Below, piece after piece: positions 54,110 to 63,665 of a stretch of 64,000 nucleotides of DNA. Origin of the DNA: Variovorax sp. 770b2 (lineage in GTDB: Bacteria; Pseudomonadota; Gammaproteobacteria; Burkholderiales; Burkholderiaceae_C). The translations under genes and the position numbers were made by a program. The first letter of the stretch is position 1. Each line of letters opens with the position of its first letter. The notes under the pieces were generated by a model. That model searched no databases. It was not told the origin of the DNA and worked only from the letters and a program-made list of their open reading frames with translations. Location: NCBI RefSeq assembly GCF_900115685.1, contig NZ_FOXJ01000004.1, forward strand, positions 423,041 to 487,040, in the 5' to 3' direction.

Positions 54110-55329
54110 CGACCAACTCATCCGAACATATGACGAGCAATCGATTTAGCTCCCGGGGTGGCGCTCGCGAGTTTGACATCGTTCTGTATGGCGCCACCGG
54201 TTTCACCGGCCGTCTGGTAGCCGAGTGTTTTCTGAATCTTACACGTGCGGGCGAGCCGCTGCGTTGGGCGATGGCCGGGCGAAACATGAGAAAGCTGGAG
54301 GAAGTTCATAGCCTTATCGGTGCGTCTCCTAGCGTTCCGCTCATCGCTGCAGATGCAACCAGCGGGTCTAGCTTGGAGGCTATGGCCTTGCGCTCTAGAG
54401 TCGTAGTCACGACGGTGGGGCCATACCAGTTCTACGGTACGGAACTTGTCCAAGCTTGTGTTCGCACTGGGACGGATTACATCGATCTCTGTGGCGAACT
54501 CGGTTGGATGCGCGAAATCATTGATACGCACCATGAAGAAGCGCGGGTCAGTGGAGCTCGAATTGTCTTCTCCGGTGGTTTTGACTCGGTGCCCTTCGAC
54601 TGTGGCGTCCAACAGCTGCAGAAACACCACGTTGAGCAGTTTGGTCATCCGGCGCAACGGGTGCGTGGACGCGTCATGGCAATGAAGGGCGAGTACTCCG
54701 GAGGCACCGTCGCCAGCCTCAAGGCCAGCCTGGAAGCAACGGCGGTGAAACCAGGCCTTCGCGCATTGCTCGGAGATCCGTTTGCACTTACACCCGGATT
54801 CCGGGGCATCAAACAACCGGACGGGGAAACTCCTTACTTCGACGAGACTATCGACGCGTGGGTCGCGCCGTTCGTCATGGCGCCAATCAACACAAAGAAC
54901 ATTCATCGCACCAACTACCTACTTGGCCATCCCTACGGCAGCGATTTCCAGTACGACGAGATGCTAGTTATGGGCTCAGGGGATGTCGGGAAAAAGGCGG
55001 CCCAAAGGCTAGGTGGTGGTAAGGCCTATGAACTCGGTTCGCAGGCAAAGCCGGGAGAGGGGCCCAACCTGGCCTCCCGCCGTGGCGGTTTCTACGACAT
55101 CTTGTTTGCGGGGCGTACCGCGACTGGCGAGGTTCTTCGATTGGTCGTCACCGGAGACCAAGATCCCGGCTACGGCTCGACTTCAAAAATGCTTTCGCAG
55201 GCGGCCCTGTGTTTGACCGAAGACGATCAAAGTGCCGGGGGTATCTGGACCCCTGCGGCGCTTATGGGCGACGCCCTCGTCGATCGGCTTCAAACGAACG
55301 CGGGGGTGAACTTCGCCCTCTTCACCTAA
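54106..55329 (+). CDS. Saccharopine dehydrogenase-like NAD(P)-binding protein (trans-acting enoyl-reductase type)
   Basis: A 407-residue protein with an N-terminal Rossmann fold (FDIVLYGATGFTGRLVAECF), then WAMAGRNMRKLEEV and VVVTTVGPYQFYGTELVQAC, YIDLCGELGWMREIIDTHHE, FSGGFDSVPFDCGVQQL. These features are shared with mycobacterial trans-acting enoyl reductases and other saccharopine-dehydrogenase-like proteins. The start is GTG overlapping the preceding stop, or ATG at 54130. The reaction is probably an NAD(P)H-dependent reduction of an acyl intermediate. Confidence 0.88.
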   Translation: MTTNSSEHMTSNRFSSRGGAREFDIVLYGATGFTGRLVAECFLNLTRAGEPLRWAMAGRNMRKLEEVHSLIGASPSVPLIAADATSGSSLEAMALRSRVVVTTVGPYQFYGTELVQACVRTGTDYIDLCGELGWMREIIDTHHEEARVSGARIVFSGGFDSVPFDCGVQQLQKHHVEQFGHPAQRVRGRVMAMKGEYSGGTVASLKASLEATAVKPGLRALLGDPFALTPGFRGIKQPDGETPYFDETIDAWVAPFVMAPINTKNIHRTNYLLGHPYGSDFQYDEMLVMGSGDVGKKAAQRLGGGKAYELGSQAKPGEGPNLASRRGGFYDILFAGRTATGEVLRLVVTGDQDPGYGSTSKMLSQAALCLTEDDQSAGGIWTPAALMGDALVDRLQTNAGVNFALFT

Positions 55330-55348
55330 CGACAAGGAGAAACCCTTC

Positions 55349-55798
55349 ATGACTCTTCCCCATCCCATACCCGTTATCGCGGAGCGATGGATGACCGCTT
55401 GGAACTCAAAGTCTCCTCAGGCAATGGTTGCGTTGTTCACAGAAGACGGGATCTACGAAGACCTTGCTTTTCAGGTGACCTCAATTGGGCACAAGTCGAT
55501 AGCTGGATGGATCAGTGTGGGAACTGATCACATGCCGGACATACGCGTTGACATCACAGACGCGTTCCAGATCGGTGAGCGAGTCGCCTTACGTTGGACA
55601 TTTTCCGCGACTCCGACCTTTCTAGGGCCCGTCCGGAGCACCGGTCAGCGCTTCAGTGTGCCCGCAGCTTCCATTTTTGAGATGCGCGAGGGACGCATAG
55701 AAAAAGTGCAGGACTACTACAACCTTGCTGACATCCTGCGGCAGCTCAAGCTGCCGTCAGGTCCATACATACCAAGCTACTTGGAGAATGCCAAATGA
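55349..55798 (+). CDS. NTF2-like (SnoaL-type) protein
   Basis: A 149-residue protein (ERWMTAWNSKSPQAMVALFT, EDGIYEDLAFQV, RVDITDAFQIGERVALRWTF, FEMREGRIEKVQDYYN) typical of the SnoaL-like fold: a cone of sheets and helices enclosing a pocket. Possible roles are hydration, isomerisation or substrate binding. GACAAGGAG lies before the ATG. It overlaps the next NTF2-like gene by 4 bases. Confidence 0.85.
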   Translation: MTLPHPIPVIAERWMTAWNSKSPQAMVALFTEDGIYEDLAFQVTSIGHKSIAGWISVGTDHMPDIRVDITDAFQIGERVALRWTFSATPTFLGPVRSTGQRFSVPAASIFEMREGRIEKVQDYYNLADILRQLKLPSGPYIPSYLENAK

Positions 55799-56238
55799 AC
55801 TTCGATAACAACGCCAGTGCCTCAAAAAGTACAAGCATGCCAGTCATGGATGGTTGGCACGATTTTGTGAAATCAAGAGATCGCGGCAGCCTGCTAAAGC
55901 TGCTTCATCCCGATGTCATATTCGAAAGTCCCCTGCTCCACACACCGCAACACGGCGCCGAGTTGACGGCCAAATATCTCTTGGCGGCGCTGAATGTTCT
56001 TGCCATACCTGGCTTCAAGTACACGAACGAATGGCGAAACGAAAAAGGTGCAGTCCTTGAGTTTTATACGAGCATCGAGGGGATCACTATCAACGGTGTC
56101 GATATCGTCGACGTCAATGATGACGCAACCTTAATCACCCATTTCAAAGTAATGGTGCGCCCTCTCAAAGCGAGCCAACTGCTCCTCCGGTTGATGACTG
56201 CGGAACTGACACCAAAGCCCCAGTCAGCGCAGGGATGA
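55795..56238 (+). CDS. NTF2-like protein, intact paralogue of the remnant at 1.4-1.8 kb
   Basis: A 147-residue protein: GWHDFVKSRDRGSLLKLLHP, FESPLLHTPQHGAELTAKYL, KGAVLEFYTSIEGITINGVD, HFKVMVRPLKASQLLLRLMT. Same fold class as the preceding gene but clearly different in sequence. Both start ends (ATGA) indicate tight coupling. A frameshifted copy lies at 1392-1785. Function unknown; a lyase or isomerase acting on a CoA ester is one possibility. Confidence 0.85.
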   Translation: MNFDNNASASKSTSMPVMDGWHDFVKSRDRGSLLKLLHPDVIFESPLLHTPQHGAELTAKYLLAALNVLAIPGFKYTNEWRNEKGAVLEFYTSIEGITINGVDIVDVNDDATLITHFKVMVRPLKASQLLLRLMTAELTPKPQSAQG

Positions 56239-56450
56239 GTGGTGATCCGATCTGCAACGCCATGAGGTGACGGCGCGCGCGGGAAATTGGCTGCAAAGCT
56301 GCTACCTCGTGTGTTGTCTCGTGAGCCGCATTCGTATACGGCAACTTCTGAGAATCGATTCTGGCACTGTGAGAACGGATCCTCCGCATTTACCAGCGAA
56401 AGGGGCGGCCTTGGCAGAAGAACGACTCATTCATATATCAAAGGAATGCA

Positions 56451-57479
56451 ATGCGCACTCGCATCACTGAACTGTTCGGAATTGAGCATCCCATCGTGCA
56501 AGGCGGAATGCACTATGTAGGCTTTGCCCAGATGGCTGCGTCCGTGTCTGCAGCGGGTGGTTTAGGGCTTATCACCGGACTTACACAAAAAACGCCCGAA
56601 TTGCTGTCGAAGGAAATCGCCCGCTGCCGTGATATGACTGACAAACCGTTCGGAGTCAATCTGACCTTTTTGCCCACCTTCAGTGCCCCGCCCTATGCCG
56701 AGTACATCGCAGCGATCATCGATGGCGGTGTGCGAATCGTCGAGACAGCAGGCAGGAGCCCAGAGGCCTTTATTCCTCAACTCAAGGCTGGCGGCGTAAA
56801 GGTATTGCATAAGTGCACGAGCGTGCGCCACGCCCTCAAGGCTGAGCGCATTGGCTGCGATGCAATATCGGTCGATGGTTTTGAGTGCGGTGGGCATCCT
56901 GGAGAGGACGATGTGCCGAATTTCATCCTCCTTCCCATGGCAGCCAACGTGCTGAAGGTTCCGTTCATCGCTTCTGGGGGCATGGCGGATGCCCGCAGTC
57001 TGGTGGCGGCGCTCGCGCTGGGTGCAGAGGGGATCAATATGGGAACGCGTTTCATCGCAACCAAGGAAGCTCCGGTTCACGAGAACGTCAAGCGCGCGAT
57101 CGTAAATGCGACGGAACTGGATACTCGTCTTGTAATGCGCCCTCTCCGCAACACCGAACGCGTGTTGAACAATGCCGGCGTCGAGCGGCTGCTACAGATC
57201 GAGCGAGATCGCGGAGCCGATCTGCGTATCGAAGACATCATGGATCAGGTGGCAGGTGTCTATCCTGCGGTGATGGTCGAGGGCAACATGGATGCCGGTG
57301 CATGGAGCTGTGGCATGGTGGCAGGATTGATCGACGACGTGCCATCGGTCAAGGAACTGCTGGACAGGATCGTGCATGGCGCTGAAAGCATGATCGCCGA
57401 GCGCCTGGCGAGAATCGCGTTCAATCTGGCCGCGAGTGACGCAAGTATCCACGACCCTCAGCCCGAGCTGGTGTACTAA
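56451..57479 (+). CDS. Nitronate monooxygenase family FMN enzyme
   Basis: A 342-residue TIM-barrel FMN protein: ITELFGIEHPIVQGGMHYVG, FGVNLTFLP, then SVDGFECGGHPGEDDVPNFI with the catalytic-type His, and SGGMADARSLVAALALGAEG INMGTRF-like phosphate loop. Typical of the 2-nitropropane dioxygenase family, whose members oxidise propionate-3-nitronate or act as NADH:quinone reductases or enoyl reductases. It lies about 210 bases after the second NTF2-like gene, a gap in which I see no other gene. Confidence 0.92.
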   Translation: MRTRITELFGIEHPIVQGGMHYVGFAQMAASVSAAGGLGLITGLTQKTPELLSKEIARCRDMTDKPFGVNLTFLPTFSAPPYAEYIAAIIDGGVRIVETAGRSPEAFIPQLKAGGVKVLHKCTSVRHALKAERIGCDAISVDGFECGGHPGEDDVPNFILLPMAANVLKVPFIASGGMADARSLVAALALGAEGINMGTRFIATKEAPVHENVKRAIVNATELDTRLVMRPLRNTERVLNNAGVERLLQIERDRGADLRIEDIMDQVAGVYPAVMVEGNMDAGAWSCGMVAGLIDDVPSVKELLDRIVHGAESMIAERLARIAFNLAASDASIHDPQPELVY

Positions 57480-57741
57480 GCGGGAGCAATTCCCAAAACG
57501 TCACTGCCCATTTACCTTGGCAAAAGGTGATCGGTTTTCTCAAGGTGTACTGCGAATTTGCAGAGTAGAGATGCGGCTTGAGGTGCCGGAACCCGTATCA
57601 CCGTCGCGGCATGTTCGAAGTCGTGCGAGTGGCGCTGCCACGAGGCTTGGCCATTCGAAAGCACGATGTTGACGGCATCCATTTGCTGCGCACAACTTCA
57701 GCAACGGGTCTCGTTGTTGATAGTCAAAAAACAAGGAGCCT

Positions 57742-58068
57742 ATGCTCAATTTCATTTTCGTCTCGGGCGAGAGTCTGCCGAATCGCGTGATCTCCGCTCA
57801 GGAGCTGGACCTGGGCTTTGCCAATTGGGTATACGAGTCGGGCGAACCGCAGCGGAAGTTCGCGCAGATTGCGCAACGATGGACCGGCTACCCGTCGTTG
57901 ACGCTGAGGTACATGAAAGAGAACCTGAACCGTGCCCTCCATGCGAGCCTGCCTGCTTGCACGGCAATCGAGGCAGCGTATTGCATGCGTTGCAGTCAGT
58001 CCGAGGACCATCATGAGGAGGCGAGCGCATTTTTTGAAAAGCGCAAGCCGACATTCCATGGTCGCTAG
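57742..58068 (+). pseudogene. Enoyl-CoA hydratase C-terminal fragment
   Basis: A 108-codon frame whose second half is a clear hydratase/isomerase C-terminus: AQELDLGFANWVYESG, RYMKENLNRALHASL, HHEEASAFFEKRKPTFHGR. The first 150 or so residues, including the oxyanion hole, are absent. Remarkably AAGGAG lies just before the ATG, so a short product could be made, and the stop is overlapped by the acyl-CoA synthetase start. It may be kept only for translational coupling. Confidence 0.8.
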
Positions 58069-59800
58069 TAAGGCAACGGCCTCGATGGCCGAGATGGATG
58101 CTCAGCTGACTCGTGCTTGGGACGAACTCACTGCGCCAGGGGAGCGTTTTGAGGTAGGAATGACCATTGTGAATGGCGTGGTCGTGAAGTACTACCCGCA
58201 GGCGCCGGCCACGCTGCGCGATGTATGGAAATCCACCTGCGTGTTCACGGACCGCCCCTATCTCCTCTATGAGGAGGAATGCATCACCTACGCTCAGGCG
58301 CATGCCATAACGTCTTCAGTTTGTGCTTGGCTAGTTCGGCAGGGTGTGCGGAAAGGAGATCGGGTCGCCATAGCCATGCGCAACTATCCCGAATGGACGC
58401 TCATCTACTGGGCGTGTGTCTCGATAGGGGTGGTAGTCGTTGGAGTCAATGCGTGGTGGATCAATGAAGAGTTGGCTTTTGCGTTGCGCGACGCGGTACC
58501 AAAGGTCATATTCTGTGACCAGGAACGTCTCGATCGTTTGCCCAAGCCGGCCGACCGGCGCATGATTGTCGTCGCTGTGCGGGCCGAGGTCTTTGAGAAT
58601 GCGGTCAGTTGGAAAGACGTTATTGGAACGTCCGGTCCTTCGCTGGATGTCACGATTGCGCCCGACGATGATGCGTGCATCTTCTACACGTCAGGAACGA
58701 CCGGTTTTCCAAAGGGTGCGCAGCTTACACATCGCGGCTGTGTCACAAATTCAATGAACATGTCGTTCTCGGTAGACGTTCATGCAGTCGCGGAGGCGCG
58801 AGCGCGTCAAATTGAACTGCCCGATGCTGTCGCGGTGCCAGTGGCGCTTATCACGACGCCCCTGTTTCACGTCACAGCCAACAATTGCCTCATGCATCCA
58901 TTCAGTGCTGCTGGAGCTACGTTGGTCTTGATGAGGCGGTGGGATGCCAACGAGGCGCTACGCCTGATCGAGGCCAGACGTGTCACAACCATGGGTGGAG
59001 TGCCGACCATGGGTCGTGAGTTGGTCAGACAAGCGGCCACTTCGGATCGGGATTTGTCTTCGCTCCGAGTCATTTCCGGAGGTGGCGGGCAGGTCCCGCC
59101 AGATTTGGTGTCAGCGATCGACGCACGCCCTGGTATACGTCCATCCACCGGATATGGAATGACAGAGGCGTCCGGAATCATCGCGGCGATTGCTGGAGAC
59201 TTATTCGTTGCGCGACCAACCTCTTGCGGCCGACCTATGCCTACGCTCGAAGTCCAGTTGGTGGACGATCAGGGTTCTGCGCTTCCGCCCGGGACTGCTG
59301 GGGAGCTGTGGGTCAAAGGCGCGGGCGTCATCAAGGGCTACTTGAATCAACCGCAGGCCACGCTCGAAGCCATCGTGGATGGATGGCTTCGAACGGGAGA
59401 TATCGCCAAACTGGACGAAGACGGATATTTGCATATCCTTGATCGAAAGAAAGATATGGTTCTTCGCGGTGGTGAGAACATCTACTGCGCAGAGGTCGAG
59501 GCTGCGATTTTCAGACACCCAGCAGTTGCTGAAGCGTGTGCATTCTCCGTCCCCGACGAGCGATTGGGCGAGGAAGTTGGGGCGGTGGTCGTTCTCCGGG
59601 AAGGCCATTCCATTGGGGAAGATGATCTACGCCAGCACGTAGCCGCATTCATTGCGCAGTACAAGGTCCCAAAGTACCTGTGGTTTTCGAACGAGCCGCT
59701 ACCAAGAAACGCTTCCGGCAAGTTCTTGAGGAAGAAGTTGCGCGAGACGTTGAGCGCTAGCGTCGCGTCGAAAACTCATACCTCTGTAGTGAGTCAGTAG
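58058..59800 (+). CDS. Acyl-CoA synthetase (AMP-forming)
   Basis: A 580-residue ANL-superfamily ligase. Core motifs: YTSGTTGFPKGAQLTHRGC (P-loop), PLFHVTANNCLMHPFSAAGA, STGYGMTEASGIIAAIAG, WLRTGDIAKLDEDGYLHILD and RKKDMVLRGGENIYCAEVEA; the late Lys in NASGKFLRKKLRE. It activates a carboxylic acid with ATP and CoA. The ATG at 58058 overlaps the hydratase fragment. It is probably the entry step for the acyl-CoA pathway encoded upstream. Confidence 0.93.
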   Translation: MVASKATASMAEMDAQLTRAWDELTAPGERFEVGMTIVNGVVVKYYPQAPATLRDVWKSTCVFTDRPYLLYEEECITYAQAHAITSSVCAWLVRQGVRKGDRVAIAMRNYPEWTLIYWACVSIGVVVVGVNAWWINEELAFALRDAVPKVIFCDQERLDRLPKPADRRMIVVAVRAEVFENAVSWKDVIGTSGPSLDVTIAPDDDACIFYTSGTTGFPKGAQLTHRGCVTNSMNMSFSVDVHAVAEARARQIELPDAVAVPVALITTPLFHVTANNCLMHPFSAAGATLVLMRRWDANEALRLIEARRVTTMGGVPTMGRELVRQAATSDRDLSSLRVISGGGGQVPPDLVSAIDARPGIRPSTGYGMTEASGIIAAIAGDLFVARPTSCGRPMPTLEVQLVDDQGSALPPGTAGELWVKGAGVIKGYLNQPQATLEAIVDGWLRTGDIAKLDEDGYLHILDRKKDMVLRGGENIYCAEVEAAIFRHPAVAEACAFSVPDERLGEEVGAVVVLREGHSIGEDDLRQHVAAFIAQYKVPKYLWFSNEPLPRNASGKFLRKKLRETLSASVASKTHTSVVSQ

Positions 59801-60344
59801 CTATCGGATCGCACGTTGAAAGTTGAGCGCACAACGGTGAACCATCATCAATTTGCGTATCGCCAGAACTGTGCAACGACCCTGACTCGAACTCCAGGCC
59901 CAGCAATACCGGGGGACGGTACTTCTTCGCTGCAACACTGACGCGATCGACCGAAAGTGACAAGCTTGGGTGCCGATTTCAGCGGGTATGCGACACGGCT
60001 TCCTGCGGGGTATCGAGTGGGGCATATCTCGGCAAGATTGTTGGCGCGCGCTCGTACGAAGCCTCGGTCGGCGCGAGTAAGTGTTCAGCGATGTCAGCCC
60101 GTGCAGTACCGCCGGGCCGTTCAACGCCGTCAGCCTTGCCTGCAATCGCTTGGGTAGCAAAAGGCAAAGAGTAGCCATTCTGGGTTTGGTTTTGGCACGA
60201 GCCGTCAGTTGACGGTCCACCTAGGAGGATTGTTTCACCCGGGAGGCGAAGATGTCCTGAGGCGCGGCTCAATGACTGTGACACGTTGATTAGTTTGGCC
60301 GACGGGCCTATCACACGAGGGGCCCCTTAACAGCGACGAGTTTG
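59801..60344. other. Intergenic region, no recognised gene
   Basis: About 540 bases after the acyl-CoA synthetase. A minus-strand stretch near 59830-59930 (YRPPVLLGLEFESGSLHSSG) has protein-like character but no recognised family. The right part leads into the duplicated debris with IS5 left ends. Confidence 0.4.
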
Positions 60345-61085
60345 AACAGACTGCGCACCTCCGGGGATCTCGGCTCATGTCGACGAGCGAAATCGAGGCA
60401 ATTCGTCCGAGTGCCAAGGGGGAGAGGCGAATGCGCATCACAGTCGAAGCAGATCGACGCTGCGAAGGGCTCGCATGACGATTCAACGCTTTGCAGGCGG
60501 AATGTAGGGGTCTAGCTTTCTGCGCTGTATGGTTCATGTAAGCCACTGGCTGCACATTGGAGCTATGAAACAAGCGGTGCTCGTCCCGAAGCCGACTACC
60601 GAACAAACTCGCAAGCAAGTTGGCCAATGGGCCCCCTCGCACTAGGAGGCCTTCAATGGCAGACGACCTGAAGCAGACCGAGCATCTCCGGCGCATATCC
60701 GCCCATGTCGACGAGCGAGACCCAGGGCAGTTTTTCTGGGTGCTAATGGAGCGAGGCGAATACGCATCACAGTGGAAAGAAATCGATGCTGCGAAGGAGC
60801 CGTTTGACATGTGGCTTAACGCTCTGCAGGTGGGTATGTGGGCGCTTGAAAGCATGTCGGATGACAATCGAATAGGCCCGCGCGCTAGAGACAGTAAGGA
60901 GGATGGCTCACAAGTAGGATGATGCGAATTTGTCTGAGCTAACTCTTGTGTTGATCTAAGCAAGAATGACTGCATAACTCGCTGCGCTGTATGGTTCACG
61001 TAAGCGATTGGCTGCACATTGGGGCCATGAAAAGACCCTCGCTCGGCCTGAAGCCGACTGTCAAACAGACTTGCAAGCAAGTCGT
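60345..61085 (+). repeat. Two imperfect copies of a unit: small gene plus IS5-family left end
   Basis: Sequence around CATGTCGACGAGCGA appears at 60376 and 60714. Sequence TGCGCTGTATGGTTCA followed by an IS5-type N-terminus (MKQAVLVPKPTTEQTRKQV; MKRPSLGLKPTVKQTCKQV) appears at 60521 and 60983. The first copy is more decayed. The spacings (338 and 462 bases) differ because copy two keeps extra 3' sequence of the small gene. This indicates a local tandem duplication before later decay. Confidence 0.75.
60656..60922 (+). CDS. Small hypothetical protein, 88 residues
   Basis: Starts MADDLKQTEHLRRISAHVDE and contains RDPGQFFWVLMERGEYASQW then FDMWLNALQVGMWALESM. It is soluble and charged, with GGAGG (AGGAGGCC) before the ATG. 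A decayed copy precedes it at 60350-60505. No function is recognised; it could be a passenger or accessory of the nearby IS5-like element. Confidence 0.55.
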   Translation: MADDLKQTEHLRRISAHVDERDPGQFFWVLMERGEYASQWKEIDAAKEPFDMWLNALQVGMWALESMSDDNRIGPRARDSKEDGSQVG

Positions 61086-62022
61086 TCTCGATCAGGTCGA
61101 CGGAATCGCTCCCTGTTCCGCGTTGGTCAAGCCTATCGCGCCATACCACATTGAGGGTCATATCAGTTGGGCACCATTTGCAACGGAAGCCCTGCTGCGC
61201 AATCGTTTCCTGCAACCGTGCTCCACGGTAAGCGATCCGACCACGAAAGCAGCCTTCTTCGAAACCCATATTCGCCGCGAGTTCTTCCAACTCCAGGAGG
61301 TCGCTTATCTGCTTGATGCAAACGCCATCCTTCGTTTTCGTGACCGGATGGAGAAGCACAAACAGATCTTGGTCATCGTTAGCGGCCTGTTGCTCAAGGT
61401 AGGCACTGTGGTGGAAGCCACACTGATTGCTGGCTGCGAACTCGGTCAGGAACAAGTGGCGCGATCCAAGATGCATTCGGCTCAGAAGAGGAACCAGTGG
61501 CACTCTGATACGAAGGCGCACATTGATGTGCATGCCGATTTGGATTGGCGGCGCACCGTCAAAGGCATCTTGATCAACGTTAACGATGTGGTTGGCGGCA
61601 ACGCCTTGCTGCAAGGTAAAGAGGACGCAGCCCTCGGAATGCGGTCTACCAGGGCGTGGGCAAGCGCCCGGCTGTCAATGCGTACGTGTTCTGGGCGAAT
61701 CGGGCTGCACTCGGGCATGCGCAAGACGCTGGACAAGCTCGACCCCGTGGCTGCGTTAGCCGAGAAGGTCGAATACCTGAAGGCCAGCGTGCGGGGCAAG
61801 TTCGAGGACACGTTCCGGGTGCCAATTCGGCCATGTCAAGGCGCGCTATTGGGGCGGAAGAAGATCAACGGCGCAACTAGTGAAGCTGTTCGCTTTGCCG
61901 AAACTGTGAATGGAGTTGTGCAAGCTGCTGGCGCTGACAACAACGGTAGCAAATCAAGGCGATGGATGCCGTTAGCCGAGGGACACCTGAGTACGGGAGG
62001 ACATCGAGCGCCGCGGAAATAG
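61027..62022 (+). pseudogene. IS5-family transposase, inactivated
   Basis: Colinear with IS5/ISL-type DDE transposases: MKRPSLGLKPTVKQTCKQV, AILRFRDRMEKHKQ, LKVGTVVEATLIAG, NQWHSDTKAHIDVHADLDWR, NVNDVVGGNALLQGKE, DKVEY-like LAEKVEYLKASVRGKFEDTF. The first catalytic Asp region reads EATLIAG instead of DATLIAA. The second Asp (DAGYQG) is lost in a frameshifted stretch near 61650-61700, where YQG-like sequence continues in another frame. It cannot transpose on its own. Confidence 0.87.
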
Positions 62023-62258
62023 AAGCGCTCGATGCATTCGATCAGGACGGTCAAATCCATTCAAGATGCTGAGTTCTGAGAGCCGACCACCGCAATAGCG
62101 CGCTGTACCGCATTATTCAGACTGCATCCAAGTATGCGTTGGCTATTTCAATCGAAAAATTAATTTAAAAATAAGAGGATAAAAATACTTTGCACGAATA
62201 TTGTTTCGCGTCAAACATCGGCTTCATGATGATTTTTAAACATAGCACTGGAATAAAA

Positions 62259-63137
62259 ATGCTAACGAAAATTAGCCAAGTCCTCGCAATTGGACTGGCC
62301 GCCTGTTTTTTTTCTGCATGCGGTGGGGGTGGTAGTGGTAGCGGTGGCACAGCTGGCACAGCTGGCACAGGCAGCACAGGCAGTACTTCAGCTAGTGATC
62401 AAAGCCTGGTCTCGGCAGAATTTGCACAGGATACAGTTGCTGCCCCAAGCCTGAACTCTGATCAGCGCCGCCGCGCCGAATCGTTGATGTCCATTTGGGA
62501 AAATGGCGAACCTGTCAAAGCTTACGGCTACGCTGAAAATATTGATGACGGCCGTGGGGTAACGTGGGGGTGGGTTGGATTTACTACAGCCGATGGGGAT
62601 GCAATTGCCGTTGTCGAAGAATTTGAGCGCCGTCATCCCAACAACCCATTGACACCATTCCTGAAGCAGGTCCGCAACAAGAACGTCACTGACGAGGCCG
62701 GATTTATCCGGGCGGTTGCTGCGTCGGACCAAGGCGAATTCAAGAAGGATTTTGAAGCGGCCCAAAACCAGCAAAGCGACTTGAAATACTACAACCCCGC
62801 TCTGGAGCAGGCAGCCCAGCTAGGTTTGAAAACTGCCGCAGGAATCGCCGAGCTATATGACAGCGACATTAATCATGGCGTTGATGGCGTCAACGCCATT
62901 ATTAAGGAAACAAATCTTACCGTTGGCAGTTCGCCAGCGGAGGGGGCCGATGAGATCCGTTGGCTGTCGACTTATCTAGACATAAGGTATCGCATTTTAG
63001 CTGCGGACAATACTTGGAAGACGTCGACGGACCGCGCCACGATTTTCAAATCAGCGATTGTTGTTGTCGGAAACTTGAATCTGAATGGCCCTATCCATAT
63101 CGAATCGCCGCAGTACGGGAATTTCGATATTCCATAA
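62259..63137 (+). CDS. GH46 chitosanase-like lipoprotein
   Basis: A 292-residue protein. The N-terminus is a lipoprotein signal (KISQVLAIGLAACFFSAC) with the lipidated Cys21, then a Gly/Ser/Thr linker. The catalytic part from about 65 shows QRRRAESLMSIWENGEPVKA with a Glu at 81, ENIDDGRGVTWGWVGFTTAD with Asp 96/97, DAIAVVEEFERRHP and YYNPALEQAAQLGLKTAAGI, as in family 46 chitosanases (retaining the Glu/Asp pair). It probably degrades chitosan-like polymer at the cell envelope. Starts at 62190 or 62226 are possible. The base composition is more AT-rich than its neighbours, a sign of transfer. Confidence 0.82.
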   Translation: MLTKISQVLAIGLAACFFSACGGGGSGSGGTAGTAGTGSTGSTSASDQSLVSAEFAQDTVAAPSLNSDQRRRAESLMSIWENGEPVKAYGYAENIDDGRGVTWGWVGFTTADGDAIAVVEEFERRHPNNPLTPFLKQVRNKNVTDEAGFIRAVAASDQGEFKKDFEAAQNQQSDLKYYNPALEQAAQLGLKTAAGIAELYDSDINHGVDGVNAIIKETNLTVGSSPAEGADEIRWLSTYLDIRYRILAADNTWKTSTDRATIFKSAIVVVGNLNLNGPIHIESPQYGNFDIP

Positions 63138-63665
63138 GGCGTTGGCTATCGGGCCGCTCCATTCTTTGAATAAAGCGAAACTTATTGCGCGATGCGGCTG
63201 GGGTGCGACAAAATTCGTTGAAACTGCAAAATATAAATAGCCAATTTATATGAATAGCAAGATGCTGGCAGCGTAATCTACGCCGGAGATAGGGATTGCC
63301 CGCTGGGTTCCGCTGATCTACTGGTAAAAAGCTGATCCTGTAGGTCTTGTGTGGTACGGATTGATGCTTAGCTATCGAGCCCCATTTCATTCCGTTAATG
63401 GGCTCTCTGTGAACGTATCAGCTCTGCGCATCGTTGCAACCGTCGGCCGATCAACTCAACGCTCGTGCATCGCGCGTCGACTGGTGGGGAGTATTCAACA
63501 GTTTGCTAGTGCTCCTTATTTTTCTTAACAATCAGCACGGTGTGGCGTTGCCGCTCGCTTCCATACTTTGGAAATGCGCTTCGGCATCACTCGTCTTGCG
63601 CATCCAATGACGGGAGGTGCGCACTCGCCGTGACATTGCTGATCTGAACTTATCAAGGTTTCCCA
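63138..63665. other. Intergenic region, nothing recognised
   Basis: About 530 relatively AT-rich bases after the chitosanase. No gene, hairpin with T-run or repeat was recognised. The right end should contain the promoter of the symporter gene. Confidence 0.45.
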
